Assembly (NCBI GenBank): GCA_046295455.1
Contig: JBKBNI010000010.1
Coordinates: 1 to 64,000 of the forward strand
Direction of reading: 5' to 3'
Source: Thermaurantimonas sp046295455
GTDB lineage: Bacteria; Bacteroidota; Bacteroidia; Flavobacteriales; Schleiferiaceae
Length of the DNA: 64,000 bases
Position numbers and translations under genes: made by a program. The notes under the pieces were generated by a model that saw only the letters and a list, made by a program, of their open reading frames with translations, did no database searches and was not told where the DNA came from. Position 1 is the first letter of the stretch; every line of letters begins with the position of its first letter. Shown piece by piece: positions 55,166 to 63,782 of this stretch.

Positions 55166-55858
55166 TTGGTTTCCAAATCTCCTGATTATTATTTAAATGG
55201 GGCGGTAGTACTCGTCGATAAACCTTTTGGATTTACATCTTTTGAAATTGTAAAACGCATCCGAGGCATTCTCAAAAAAAAATACGCCCTTGATAAGATT
55301 AAGGTAGGTCATGCGGGTACATTGGACCCTCTTGCCAGTGGACTACTGGTGATTTGTACCGGAAAAGCGACCAAAGAGATCGATCAGTATCTCAATGATT
55401 CGAAGGTCTATATTGGTGAAGGTAAATTTGGGTACACTACACCGAGCTATGATCTCGAAACGGACGAAACGCCGACAGACGCACCCTTGCCGGATTCCCT
55501 ATCGGTCGTCCGGGAGTTTGCAAAAGGATTTCTAGGCACTGTTTTACAAAGTCCACCTCTCTACTCAGCCATCAAGATCGGTGGAAAAAGAGCATACGAA
55601 CTTGCCCGCACTGGAATCCAAAAAAGACTTGAACCGAGAAAAATTGAAATCTTTAAATTCGATATCATTAATTACAAGCCACCTTACTTCACCTTTGAAG
55701 TTTATTGCTCTAAGGGCACCTATATTCGAAGTCTTGTACACGACCTCGGACAAAATCTGGGATGCGGTGCATACCTTTCAAAATTGAAAAGAGTTAAATC
55801 TGGAAATTTCTCCCTGTCAGATGCAATCTCTTATGACCAACTTGAGAGCCTTCTCTAA
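55166..55858 (+). CDS. truB: tRNA pseudouridine-55 synthase
   Basis: 230 residues, TTG start at 55166, 5 bases after the uppP stop; an ATG at 55055 would overlap uppP by 106 bases and add a stretch unlike TruB. Makes pseudouridine at position 55 of the T-loop. Seen: VDKPFGFTSFEIVKRIR, KVGHAGTLDPLASGLL with the catalytic Asp, YIGEGKFGYTTPSYD and KGTYIRSLVHDLG. Confidence 0.93.
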   Translation: MVSKSPDYYLNGAVVLVDKPFGFTSFEIVKRIRGILKKKYALDKIKVGHAGTLDPLASGLLVICTGKATKEIDQYLNDSKVYIGEGKFGYTTPSYDLETDETPTDAPLPDSLSVVREFAKGFLGTVLQSPPLYSAIKIGGKRAYELARTGIQKRLEPRKIEIFKFDIINYKPPYFTFEVYCSKGTYIRSLVHDLGQNLGCGAYLSKLKRVKSGNFSLSDAISYDQLESLL

Positions 55859-55934
55859 ACTTCTATGTTGTAAAAACAGCTATTGCGTTTTGCAGTTATT
55901 GTTTCATATGGTAAAATCATGACGGGTTCATTCT

Positions 55935-57239
55935 ATGGAAAAAATTGCGGTTCACTGGTTTAGGAGGGATCTGCGCCTTGAAGATAATGCAGCTTTACAC
56001 AAAGCACTTACTTCCGGGCTCCCGGTTTTAGGGTTGTTTATTTTTGACAGAAACATCCTTGATAAATTATCAGACAAGACCGACCGACGGGTCAATTTTA
56101 TATACCAGGAGGTCAAAAGAATAAAAACTGAATTGGAAGAAAAGGGCTCCACTCTTTTGGTAAAATATGGGTTTCCATCAGAAGTCTGGAAAGACCTGGT
56201 TGAAGAATGGAATATTGGATTAGTCTCTGCAAATCGAGATTACGAACCCTATGCCCGGAGCCGGGATGTATCAGTATATGAATTTTTAACTTCCAAAGGA
56301 ATCAGATTTCTGGGGGCCAAAGACCATGTGATTTTTGAAAAAGATGAAATTCTCAAGGATAATGGACAGCCCTATACTGTATACACTCCCTATAGCCGTC
56401 GTTGGAAAGAAAAAGTCAATGATTTTTATCTGAAATCATATCCTACGGAGACTTATTTCAAAAACTTTTATCAGACAAGCCCGGTGACCATTCCGACTCT
56501 TGAAGAGATGGGCTTTCGGCAGATATCATATGAATATCCTTCCAGAAGTATTGATCTTCCTATTCTAAAAAACTACCATACTACAAGGGAATTTCCCGCC
56601 TTGACCGGAACTTCGAGGCTAGGTGTACACCTGCGCTTCGGTACCCTCAGCATCCGGAAACTTGCAAGGGTAGCATTCGCCACCAACGAAAAATATCTGA
56701 ATGAACTGATCTGGAGAGATTTTTATCAAATGATTTTGCATCATTACCCACACATACCGGATAAAGCATTTAAGCCAGAATATGACCGAATAGAGTGGGA
56801 AAACAATGAAGAACACTTTGCTGCATGGTGTGAAGGTCGGACAGGCTACCCGATCGTAGATGCCGGAATGAGAGAGCTCAATACAACCGGTTTTATGCAC
56901 AACAGAGTACGAATGATTGTTTCCAGTTTTCTTACAAAGCATTTACTCATCGACTGGCGCTGGGGTGAGAGATACTTTGCTGCTAAGCTCTTAGATTATG
57001 AAATGGGATCAAATGTGGGCGGATGGCAGTGGGCTGCGGGCAGTGGTAATGACGCGGCTCCTTATTTCAGGATATTTAATCCTGCCCTTCAAACTGAGAA
57101 ATTTGATAAAAATCAGCTGTATATAAAAAAATGGGTACCCGAATACAAATCTCCCAAGTATCCAAAACCAATAGTAGATCACACGTTTGCGAGAAACAGA
57201 GCCATTCAGCGATTTAAGGCAGCATTAGAAAAAAAATAA
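55935..57239 (+). CDS. DNA photolyase/cryptochrome family protein (class I CPD-type)
   Basis: 434 residues. The N-terminal alpha/beta antenna domain (about 1-130) begins VHWFRRDLRLEDNAALH. The C-terminal FAD domain shows LRFGTLSIRKL, LIWRDFYQMIL, GRTGYPIVDAGMRELNTTGFMHNR, DYEMGSNVGGWQWAAGSGNDAAPYFRIFNP. It repairs UV pyrimidine dimers with light; a cryptochrome role cannot be excluded. It is last on the plus strand before a convergent terminator. Confidence 0.92.
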   Translation: MEKIAVHWFRRDLRLEDNAALHKALTSGLPVLGLFIFDRNILDKLSDKTDRRVNFIYQEVKRIKTELEEKGSTLLVKYGFPSEVWKDLVEEWNIGLVSANRDYEPYARSRDVSVYEFLTSKGIRFLGAKDHVIFEKDEILKDNGQPYTVYTPYSRRWKEKVNDFYLKSYPTETYFKNFYQTSPVTIPTLEEMGFRQISYEYPSRSIDLPILKNYHTTREFPALTGTSRLGVHLRFGTLSIRKLARVAFATNEKYLNELIWRDFYQMILHHYPHIPDKAFKPEYDRIEWENNEEHFAAWCEGRTGYPIVDAGMRELNTTGFMHNRVRMIVSSFLTKHLLIDWRWGERYFAAKLLDYEMGSNVGGWQWAAGSGNDAAPYFRIFNPALQTEKFDKNQLYIKKWVPEYKSPKYPKPIVDHTFARNRAIQRFKAALEKK

Positions 57240-57241
57240 AA

Positions 57242-57271
57242 AACCCCGGTATTACACCGGGGTTCGTTTTT
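57242..57271 (+). terminator. Bidirectional terminator between photolyase and sdhB
   Basis: Perfect 9-base stem AACCCCGGT / ACCGGGGTT with a 5-base loop, followed by C, G and a T run on the plus strand. It begins 2 bases after the photolyase stop and lies between convergent genes. Confidence 0.9.
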
Positions 57272-57286
57272 TAAGAATTATAATAA

Positions 57287-58030
57287 TTAAGAGATGACTG
57301 CGGAGAGATACTCTCGATTCATCCTGGCAATGTTCTCCAGGCTGATACCTTTTGGACATTCTACTTCACATGCACCTGTATTGGTACAATTGCCAAAACC
57401 CTCCAGATCCATTTGATGTACCATTTTCAGTACGCGTTCCTTAGCCTCTACCTTTCCCTGAGGAAGAAGGGCGAGCTGGCTTACTTTGGCGGAGACAAAG
57501 AGCATAGCCGATGAGTTTTTGCACGTAGCTACACATGCTCCGCATCCTATACAAGTAGCTGCATCAAAGGCCTTGTCGGCATCTGCTTTCGGAATCGGTA
57601 TAGCGTTTGCATCGATGGTATTTCCACTTGTATTGACGCTGATATATCCGCCGGCCTGTATGATTCGGTCGAATGCAGAGCGGTCTGTTACCAGATCTTT
57701 GATCACTGGAAATGCTTTCGCTCTCCAGGGCTCAATGGTGATGGTGTCTCCATCCTTGAAGGAACGCATGTGCAACTGGCAGGTCGTAATACCTCTCCCG
57801 GGCCCGTGGGCTTCACCATTGATGTAGAGAGAGCACATGCCACAGATGCCTTCACGACAGTCGTGATCAAAGGCTACCGGATCTTCTCCCCTGGCAATCA
57901 GGTCTTCATTGAGTACATCCAGCATTTCGAGAAATGACATATCCGGATTCACATCGGCCACCTTATAGGTTTGAATTTTGCCTTTGTCATCAGGTCCGGA
58001 TTGTCTCCAAATTTTAAGTGTCAGGTTCAT
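57287..58030 (-). CDS. sdhB: Succinate dehydrogenase/fumarate reductase iron-sulfur subunit
   Basis: 247 residues. [2Fe-2S] site DCREGICGMCSLY followed by TTCQLHM, [4Fe-4S] site CIGCGACVATCKN and third cluster site CTNTGACEVECPKGI. Passes electrons from SdhA to the membrane quinone subunit. 12 bases downstream of sdhA in an sdhC-sdhA-sdhB order typical of type B enzymes. Confidence 0.96.
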   Translation of the reverse strand: MNLTLKIWRQSGPDDKGKIQTYKVADVNPDMSFLEMLDVLNEDLIARGEDPVAFDHDCREGICGMCSLYINGEAHGPGRGITTCQLHMRSFKDGDTITIEPWRAKAFPVIKDLVTDRSAFDRIIQAGGYISVNTSGNTIDANAIPIPKADADKAFDAATCIGCGACVATCKNSSAMLFVSAKVSQLALLPQGKVEAKERVLKMVHQMDLEGFGNCTNTGACEVECPKGISLENIARMNREYLSAVIS

Positions 58031-58042
58031 AGTCTCCGGATT

Positions 58043-60043
58043 TTATTTATAACTGCGGGTTATTAATTTAACATTTTCAAATACGAGTTGTTCTTTATGC
58101 AATATGGCTTCAGAGGGCTTACCGGTGTATTCCCATGCAGATACATAGGCATATTCTGCATCATTGCGTAGGGCCTCTCCGTCCTCTGTCTGATACTCCT
58201 CGCGGAAGTGACCACCGCAACTTTCATTTCGTTGATAAGCATCGAGGCACATCAGTTCTCCCAACTCCAAAAAGTCTGCAACACGTCCTGCTTTGTCGAG
58301 TTCAGGATTGTACATATCAGCGCTACCGGGTACTTTCACATCTCTCCAGAACTCTTCCCTTAGCGCTTGAATCTCACGTATGGCCTCCTGAAGCCCCTGG
58401 GCATTTCGGCTCATTCCGCATTTGTCCCACATGATTTTGCCGAGTTCGCGATGGAAGGTGTCAACCGATGTTTTCCCATTATTTCCAAGGAAGTGGGATA
58501 TCTGATCTCGTACAGCTTTTTCAGCTGCTTCAAATTCAGGGAGATTGGTATCTACCTTTCCGGATTTGATTTCTCCGGCCAGATAATTTCCTATTGTGTA
58601 AGGGATGACAAAGTATCCATCTGCCAGACCTTGCATCAGTGCAGACGCTCCGAGGCGATTTGCACCATGATCTGAAAAGTTGGCTTCGCCAAGTGCATAG
58701 AGTCCGGGAATGGTAGTCATCAGTTCATAATCTACCCAAATGCCACCCATTGTGTAGTGCACTGCGGGATAAATCATCATAGGACGCTTGTACGGATTGA
58801 TATCTGTAATCTTTTCATACATCTGAAACAGATTGCCGTATTTGGACTCTACAACTTTCTCACCGAGTTGACGAATCTTATCTTTAGAAGGATTTTTTAA
58901 ACCCTGCAGGTTGGCTTCTATCTGACCATACCGCATGATAGCACTTTCGAAATCGAGAAAAACTGCCTTACCGGTCGCATTCACCCCGTACCCCTCATCG
59001 CAGCGCTCTTTAGCTGCGCGACTCGCTACGTCCCTGGGAACTAAGTTTCCGAATGCAGGGTATCGCCTTTCGAGGTAGTAGTCGCGACGCTCCTCTGGAA
59101 TGTCATTCGGATGTAATTTTCCTTCTCTGAGGAGTTCCGCATCCTTTCTGTCCTTAGGTACCCATATCCGGCCGTCATTTCTCAAGGATTCAGACATCAG
59201 CGTGAGCTTACTTTGATACTCTCCAGACTGTGGTATACACGTGGGATGTATCTGCGTAAAACATGGATTAGCAAATAAGGCTCCTTTTTTATGAGCTTTC
59301 CACGCAGCCGAACCATTGCTTCCCATGGCATTGGTAGAGAGAAAGAAAACATTGCCATATCCTCCTGATGCAAGAAGTACGGCATGGGCACCATGTCGCT
59401 CAATTTCACCGGTAACGAGATTGCGTGCGATGATTCCGCGGGCTTTTCCGTCCACTATGACCACATCCATCATTTCATGCCGTGCATACATCGCGACCGT
59501 ACCCTTTGCAATCTGGCGGCTCAATGCAGAATACGCGCCCAGAAGCAATTGCTGACCGGTTTGCCCTTTGGCATAGAAAGTACGGCTGACTTGTGTCCCT
59601 CCAAAAGAGCGGTTATCCAAAAGCCCTCCGTAATCGCGTGCAAAGGGAACTCCCTGCGCTACACATTGGTCAATGATGTTGGCCGACACTTCGGCCAGAC
59701 GATACACATTTGCCTCACGCGAGCGATAGTCACCTCCCTTGATGGTGTCATAAAACAGTCTATACACGCTATCGCCATCGTTCTGATAGTTTTTGGCGGC
59801 ATTGATACCGCCCTGTGCTGCAATCGAGTGTGCTCTGCGGGGTGAGTCCTGAAAGCAGAAAGCCTTCACATTATACCCAAGCTCTGCCAGAGAAGCTGCA
59901 GCCGAAGCCCCGGCTAGACCGGTACCTACTACGATAACATCCAGCTTTCTCTTATTGGCAGGGCTGACCAGATTACAAGACCCTTTGTACTTGGTCCACT
60001 TTTCTTCCAATGGACCACTCGGAATTTTTGAATCCAACTTCAT
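58043..60043 (-). CDS. sdhA: Succinate dehydrogenase/fumarate reductase flavoprotein subunit
   Basis: 666 residues. The FAD-binding Rossmann start VIVVGTGLAGASAAASLAELG is followed by RRAHSIAAQGGINAAKNY with the covalent-FAD His. QIHPTCIPQSGEYQSKLTLMSE-like and HYTMGGIWVDYELMT regions make up the active site. Oxidises succinate to fumarate, linking the TCA cycle to the quinone pool. Second gene of the sdh operon. Confidence 0.97.
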   Translation of the reverse strand: MKLDSKIPSGPLEEKWTKYKGSCNLVSPANKRKLDVIVVGTGLAGASAAASLAELGYNVKAFCFQDSPRRAHSIAAQGGINAAKNYQNDGDSVYRLFYDTIKGGDYRSREANVYRLAEVSANIIDQCVAQGVPFARDYGGLLDNRSFGGTQVSRTFYAKGQTGQQLLLGAYSALSRQIAKGTVAMYARHEMMDVVIVDGKARGIIARNLVTGEIERHGAHAVLLASGGYGNVFFLSTNAMGSNGSAAWKAHKKGALFANPCFTQIHPTCIPQSGEYQSKLTLMSESLRNDGRIWVPKDRKDAELLREGKLHPNDIPEERRDYYLERRYPAFGNLVPRDVASRAAKERCDEGYGVNATGKAVFLDFESAIMRYGQIEANLQGLKNPSKDKIRQLGEKVVESKYGNLFQMYEKITDINPYKRPMMIYPAVHYTMGGIWVDYELMTTIPGLYALGEANFSDHGANRLGASALMQGLADGYFVIPYTIGNYLAGEIKSGKVDTNLPEFEAAEKAVRDQISHFLGNNGKTSVDTFHRELGKIMWDKCGMSRNAQGLQEAIREIQALREEFWRDVKVPGSADMYNPELDKAGRVADFLELGELMCLDAYQRNESCGGHFREEYQTEDGEALRNDAEYAYVSAWEYTGKPSEAILHKEQLVFENVKLITRSYK

Positions 60044-60055
60044 GATATCAAATGT

Positions 60056-60742
60056 TTATTGTAAATATATAAAAATAGGAATGATCGCAAATAGTAAAGG
60101 TACAAGTACGCCAAAGAGCAGGCTTGTATTTTTAATAATCGGATTGTATTTTTTATGGTAAAGACCCAATGTTTGGAATGAAGATGCAAAACCATGAATC
60201 AGATGAAATCCTAGCGCTACCATACTTAAGACGTATATGGATACATAAAGAATTCCCAGATTGGGATCTTTAAAAAATGCGACTACTACTTCATACAAAT
60301 CTTTATTTCCGTTGGCATCCAATGGAATATTTCCAAAGTGCATTTTGTACCAAAAATTTGCCATGTGAGAAACAATAAAGATCAAGATGATGGTTCCAAG
60401 GAAGGCCATGTTACGCGATGCCCATGTACTGTTTGCCTCAGGCTTATTGTAGTAGTATCTAACCGGCCGGGCGGATCTGTTTTGAATCGTTAGCAATATA
60501 CCGTCAAAGGCATGAAACAAAATACTGAAATACAGCAGATACGATATAGCTTTGATCACCGGAAACGTAGTCATAAATTTGGCATACGCATTAAAACCCA
60601 AACGAGCTTCTTCTCCTTTCAGCAGGATGAGATTACCTCCCAGATGCACGATCAAAAATGTGCATAAGAACAAGCCTGTCAAGGCCATCCAATACTTCTT
60701 CACAATAGAAGAACTTAAAATCGCACTCTTTACTTCCATCAT
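60056..60742 (-). CDS. sdhC: Succinate dehydrogenase cytochrome b subunit (type B)
   Basis: 228 residues from the ATG at 60742 (a TTG at 60763 overlaps the promoter box). Five membrane segments with histidines at heme-ligand positions (LIVHLGGNL, FHAFDGI, SHMANFWY, FHLIHGFASSFQ). A single large subunit with probably two hemes is typical of Bacteroidota and other type B enzymes. Heads the sdhCAB operon. Confidence 0.93.
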   Translation of the reverse strand: MMEVKSAILSSSIVKKYWMALTGLFLCTFLIVHLGGNLILLKGEEARLGFNAYAKFMTTFPVIKAISYLLYFSILFHAFDGILLTIQNRSARPVRYYYNKPEANSTWASRNMAFLGTIILIFIVSHMANFWYKMHFGNIPLDANGNKDLYEVVVAFFKDPNLGILYVSIYVLSMVALGFHLIHGFASSFQTLGLYHKKYNPIIKNTSLLFGVLVPLLFAIIPIFIYLQ

Positions 60743-60760
60743 TTTTATATTCTTGTTGTG

Positions 60761-60768
60761 CAAAAATA
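60761..60768 (-). promoter_or_regulatory. Candidate -7 box for sdhCAB
   Basis: Minus-strand TATTTTTG (TAnnTTTG), 18 bases before the sdhC ATG at 60742; supports that start. Confidence 0.5.
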
Positions 60769-60957
60769 GGGTTCAGATTTTTCGATATTTTAAAAACATG
60801 AAAATTTTAATTTAGACAAATTCTTTACCAATATCAAATGCTCAACCCCCATTCACTAATCCCGATATCGACCTTATAATTAAACGTCACACAAATAGAA
60901 ACAATCATTGGTAAAGGTTTTGTTCATCCTTGGGCATGCACAGTGCTATATCACGTT

Positions 60958-60983
60958 TTATACTTACTGTTATCAGTGTATAA
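60958..60983. repeat. Imperfect inverted repeat
   Basis: TTATAC-TT-ACTG / CAGT-GTATAA with a 4-base loop: ten paired bases and a 2-base bulge. No T run follows, so it is not a classical terminator; an operator is possible. Confidence 0.4.
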
Positions 60984-61201
60984 TTACAATGTTAATTTTC
61001 TGGTATTTCTTACAAACAAAATCCGCCTTGGAGTTATAATTAAATCAAAGCTCCTCTTATTTCCATTTTAAATTGACAACACTGTGGCAGGAGAAAAGCA
61101 TGCGCTCCAAAGAAAATATAACGCGAAAGCCTTAGCCATCCTATAATAACAATCAAATATCAAAATACGTCAACATGAACTACAACGAACACAATTTAAT
61201 C

Positions 61202-61222
61202 ATACAAGCGAAACGCTTGTAT
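61202..61222. repeat. Perfect inverted repeat in the gene-free region
   Basis: ATACAAGCG / CGCTTGTAT, 9-base arms with AAA between. It sits inside a tiny frame (61175-61243). No poly-T follows on either strand. Possible operator or RNA hairpin. Confidence 0.5.
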
Positions 61223-61557
61223 TTACTTAAATCTTTCAGATGATTTTACGCACATCCATTTTTGGGAGCACAAAAATTCTTTCACATTTACTTATAAAAC
61301 AGTCAATACTAAAATCTCATTCACTTTTGGGATACAGAGGAATTAAACATGTAAGCATTGGTAACAAATAAAATTTGGTTTAAATAAAGATATCCCCATC
61401 AAACAAATTTGAAATTAAAGTAAAAAATTCCAGTCTCTGTTAAAACAAAAATATGATTTGCTTAATGTCGGATAGTCAATGAATGCAAAACCAGTTATTT
61501 TACTATTATTATAGGCCAAGTTGAATACATTTCAATTGATTAAAATCATGTAAAAAA

Positions 61558-61586
61558 TTGGTAGTTTAAAATTTTATGTACATTTG
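61558..61586 (+). promoter_or_regulatory. Candidate sigma-A-type promoter of the response regulator gene
   Basis: TTG (61558-61560) and TACATTTG (61579-61586) with an 18-base gap match the Bacteroidota -33 TTG / -7 TAnnTTTG pattern. It is 31 bases before the ATG at 61618 and the most complete promoter seen in the window. Confidence 0.6.
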
Positions 61587-61617
61587 ACCTGTGTAAGCCT
61601 AACTAATCAAAAACAAA

Positions 61618-62265
61618 ATGACCAAAATTATTATCTGTGATGACCACATCATGTTTCGTAAAGGCATGATACTCTACCTCAATCGAGACAAAGAGGTAGA
61701 GGTAGTGGGGGAAGCATCTGATGGGGAGGAGTTGTTAAGGCTTCTTCCTGATGTAGATGTGGATATAATATTTCTGGATATCGAAATGCCGGTAAAAAAT
61801 GGAATGGCAGCATTAAGAGATATCCGCAAAATTAAGCCAGATGTAAAAGTTCTTATGGTAACGATGCATCCGGAAGAACTCTACGGACTAGCTGCGAGAA
61901 AACTTGGTGCAAATGGATATATAACCAAGAGCACTGAGCCACGAATGATTCTTAAAGCTGTCCGCAGAATTATGGCTGGTCAGGAATACTTCAACAGAGA
62001 TATCCTGGCGCGTGCACGCTCAAAAGCACCTGGAAGACCCGTGGTCAAGCTTTCTAAAAGAGAAAGCGAAGTCCTTAGTTTACTCGCCTCCGGAAAATCT
62101 AACAAAGAGGTGGCTGAAGAACTAATGATTTCAGATAAGACAGTCAGCACATACAAGCTGCGGCTCCTTAAAAAACTCAAGGCAAAAAGTCTTGTAGATT
62201 TAGTCAACTTTGCCAAATACTACATTAGAGGCGAAGAGGTTTCCGAGGGTAAGATCATGTTGTAA
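61618..62265 (+). CDS. NarL/FixJ-type response regulator
   Basis: 215 residues. Receiver domain (1-120) with ICDDHIMFRKG, phospho-acceptor in IIFLDIEMPVKNG and Lys in GYITKS. LuxR-type helix-turn-helix (about 145-205): LSKRESEVLSLLASGKSNKEVAEEL and ISDKTVSTYKLRLLKKL. No sensor kinase is adjacent, so it is an orphan in this window. A strong promoter and a terminator bound it as a single-gene unit. Confidence 0.92.
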   Translation: MTKIIICDDHIMFRKGMILYLNRDKEVEVVGEASDGEELLRLLPDVDVDIIFLDIEMPVKNGMAALRDIRKIKPDVKVLMVTMHPEELYGLAARKLGANGYITKSTEPRMILKAVRRIMAGQEYFNRDILARARSKAPGRPVVKLSKRESEVLSLLASGKSNKEVAEELMISDKTVSTYKLRLLKKLKAKSLVDLVNFAKYYIRGEEVSEGKIML

Positions 62266-62291
62266 AAATCGAAAAGCAAAATAATGTAAAG

Positions 62292-62317
62292 AAACCGCTT
62301 TAAAAAGCGGTTTTTTT
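62292..62317 (+). terminator. Rho-independent terminator after the response regulator
   Basis: Perfect 9-base stem AAACCGCTT / AAGCGGTTT with a 4-base loop, followed by a T run, 26 bases after the stop. Confidence 0.9.
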
Positions 62318-62404
62318 ATTGCTCAATCTTCCATCTTTTTACTGTAAAAATATACGCCCGGTGAAGATTAAATCACATATTTGTAAAACGTAAATATACA
62401 TACA

Positions 62405-63706
62405 TTGAAAAAAGCACTAACTGTTACAGCAATTATTCTGTTTGGTTTCATCGCTTGTCGGAAAGATTCTTCCAATAGTTCTTCAAACGATCATAACCCT
62501 TGTAACCAATTTACACCCATTGTATTCATTCATGGATTTCTTGCCTCGGGAGATACCTGGGCCGGTCAGGTCATGAGATTTGCCTCAAATGGATATTGTG
62601 CTGACAGACTTTATGTTTTTGATTGGAATACATTAGCTCAAGGCGCGAATCACGCTGCACTGCTCGACAGATTTATAGACAGTATCCGCACCTACACCAA
62701 GGCCGGAAAAGTAAACCTCGCCGGGCACTCAGCCGGAGGAGGATTGGCATACACTTACCTTTCAGACAACCAAAGGGCTGCTAAGGTGGCACATTATATT
62801 CACATTGGGAGCAATGTGCAGAATTCACCGGCTGCCAATGGGGCCGTACCCATGTTAAACATCTGGTCTCCCCAGGACTTGATCGTCCAGGGAGGAAACA
62901 TCAACGGCGCTACCAATCTGAGTTTAGATGGCAAGGATCACTATCAGGTGGCTACATGCAGAGAGACCTTTGAGGCTATGTATTCTTTTTTGAATGACAA
63001 TAAAAGGCCCGCACATACAGACCCTATGCCTGAGAGCACCATCAAAATATCAGGAAGGGTGCTCACCCTGGGTGAAAATCAGCCCAGAGCAGGCGCTGAA
63101 ATCCAGATATATGAGGTCGATCCAAATTCCGGCTTCAGAAAGGGAGCCGTACCAGACATCACCGCCAGCACGGATGCAGAAGGCAACTGGGGACCTGTCG
63201 AGGTGAAGAAGAGTGCTTTTTACGAATTTGAAGTGAATACAAAGATTCCAGGAGACCGCGTGGTGTACTACTACCGGGAGCCTTTCGTAAGAAGTAATCC
63301 ACTGGTTTATCTGCGTACACTTCCTCCGGCCAATTCATTTGTAGGATTGCTGCTCAGTGGATTGCCCAATAGCGCCAATCAATCGCTCGTCACTGTGTTT
63401 GCATCCAGCCAGGGAATCACCGCTGATAGGGATTCTCTCCTGGTAAACAATCAATTGGTGTCCACCTCAACATTAACTCCAGCGAGTAAAAACGCCATTG
63501 CCCTTTTTCTATACGATGGTAACAACAACGCACAATCGGATCTTACTCCGATTGGATTATTTGCGCAGTTTCCGTTTTTGGTAGGAGCCGACATGTTTTT
63601 TTCTACATCATCCCGCTCAACCATCTCCTGTCGGTTAAATAAGAGCGTTTTGAACATTGAAAACAAACCCTCAAGCAGTGGAATATCGATCGTAGTATTT
63701 GATTGA
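62405..63706 (+). CDS. Secreted lipase-like alpha/beta-hydrolase lipoprotein
   Basis: 433 residues from a TTG at 62405. The signal peptide ends with lipobox FIAC (Cys18). The lipase fold (about 35-200) shows PIVFIHGFLASGDTW (oxyanion region), nucleophile Ser109 in GHSAGG, Asp158 in SPQDLIV and His179 in GKDHYQ, a full catalytic triad. A beta domain follows (about 215-290; IKISGRVLTLGENQPRAGAEIQIY), resembling carboxypeptidase-regulatory folds. The last 140 residues are unassigned beta. It would hydrolyse ester substrates at the cell surface. Confidence 0.85.
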   Translation: MKKALTVTAIILFGFIACRKDSSNSSSNDHNPCNQFTPIVFIHGFLASGDTWAGQVMRFASNGYCADRLYVFDWNTLAQGANHAALLDRFIDSIRTYTKAGKVNLAGHSAGGGLAYTYLSDNQRAAKVAHYIHIGSNVQNSPAANGAVPMLNIWSPQDLIVQGGNINGATNLSLDGKDHYQVATCRETFEAMYSFLNDNKRPAHTDPMPESTIKISGRVLTLGENQPRAGAEIQIYEVDPNSGFRKGAVPDITASTDAEGNWGPVEVKKSAFYEFEVNTKIPGDRVVYYYREPFVRSNPLVYLRTLPPANSFVGLLLSGLPNSANQSLVTVFASSQGITADRDSLLVNNQLVSTSTLTPASKNAIALFLYDGNNNAQSDLTPIGLFAQFPFLVGADMFFSTSSRSTISCRLNKSVLNIENKPSSSGISIVVFD

Positions 63707-63782
63707 TGATGATCGTGTGTTTTTAATGAATTTTCTACGACAGAGGAAATTTTACACCAATCTTGCTGATATGCAGACTGGT

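Larger units (their letters stand above)
60769..61557. other. Gene-free AT-rich region upstream of an orphan response regulator
   Basis: About 0.8 kb between divergent genes. It has no long coding frame and no tRNA. It contains two hairpin-capable inverted repeats (listed separately) and a 22-codon frame around 61175-61243. The long leader could hold an unrecognised small RNA or control sites for the response regulator at 61618. Confidence 0.5.

Noticed and set aside
61175..61243. 22-codon frame in the leader region as a gene
   Set aside because: Too short to support without conservation data; kept only as part of a finding.
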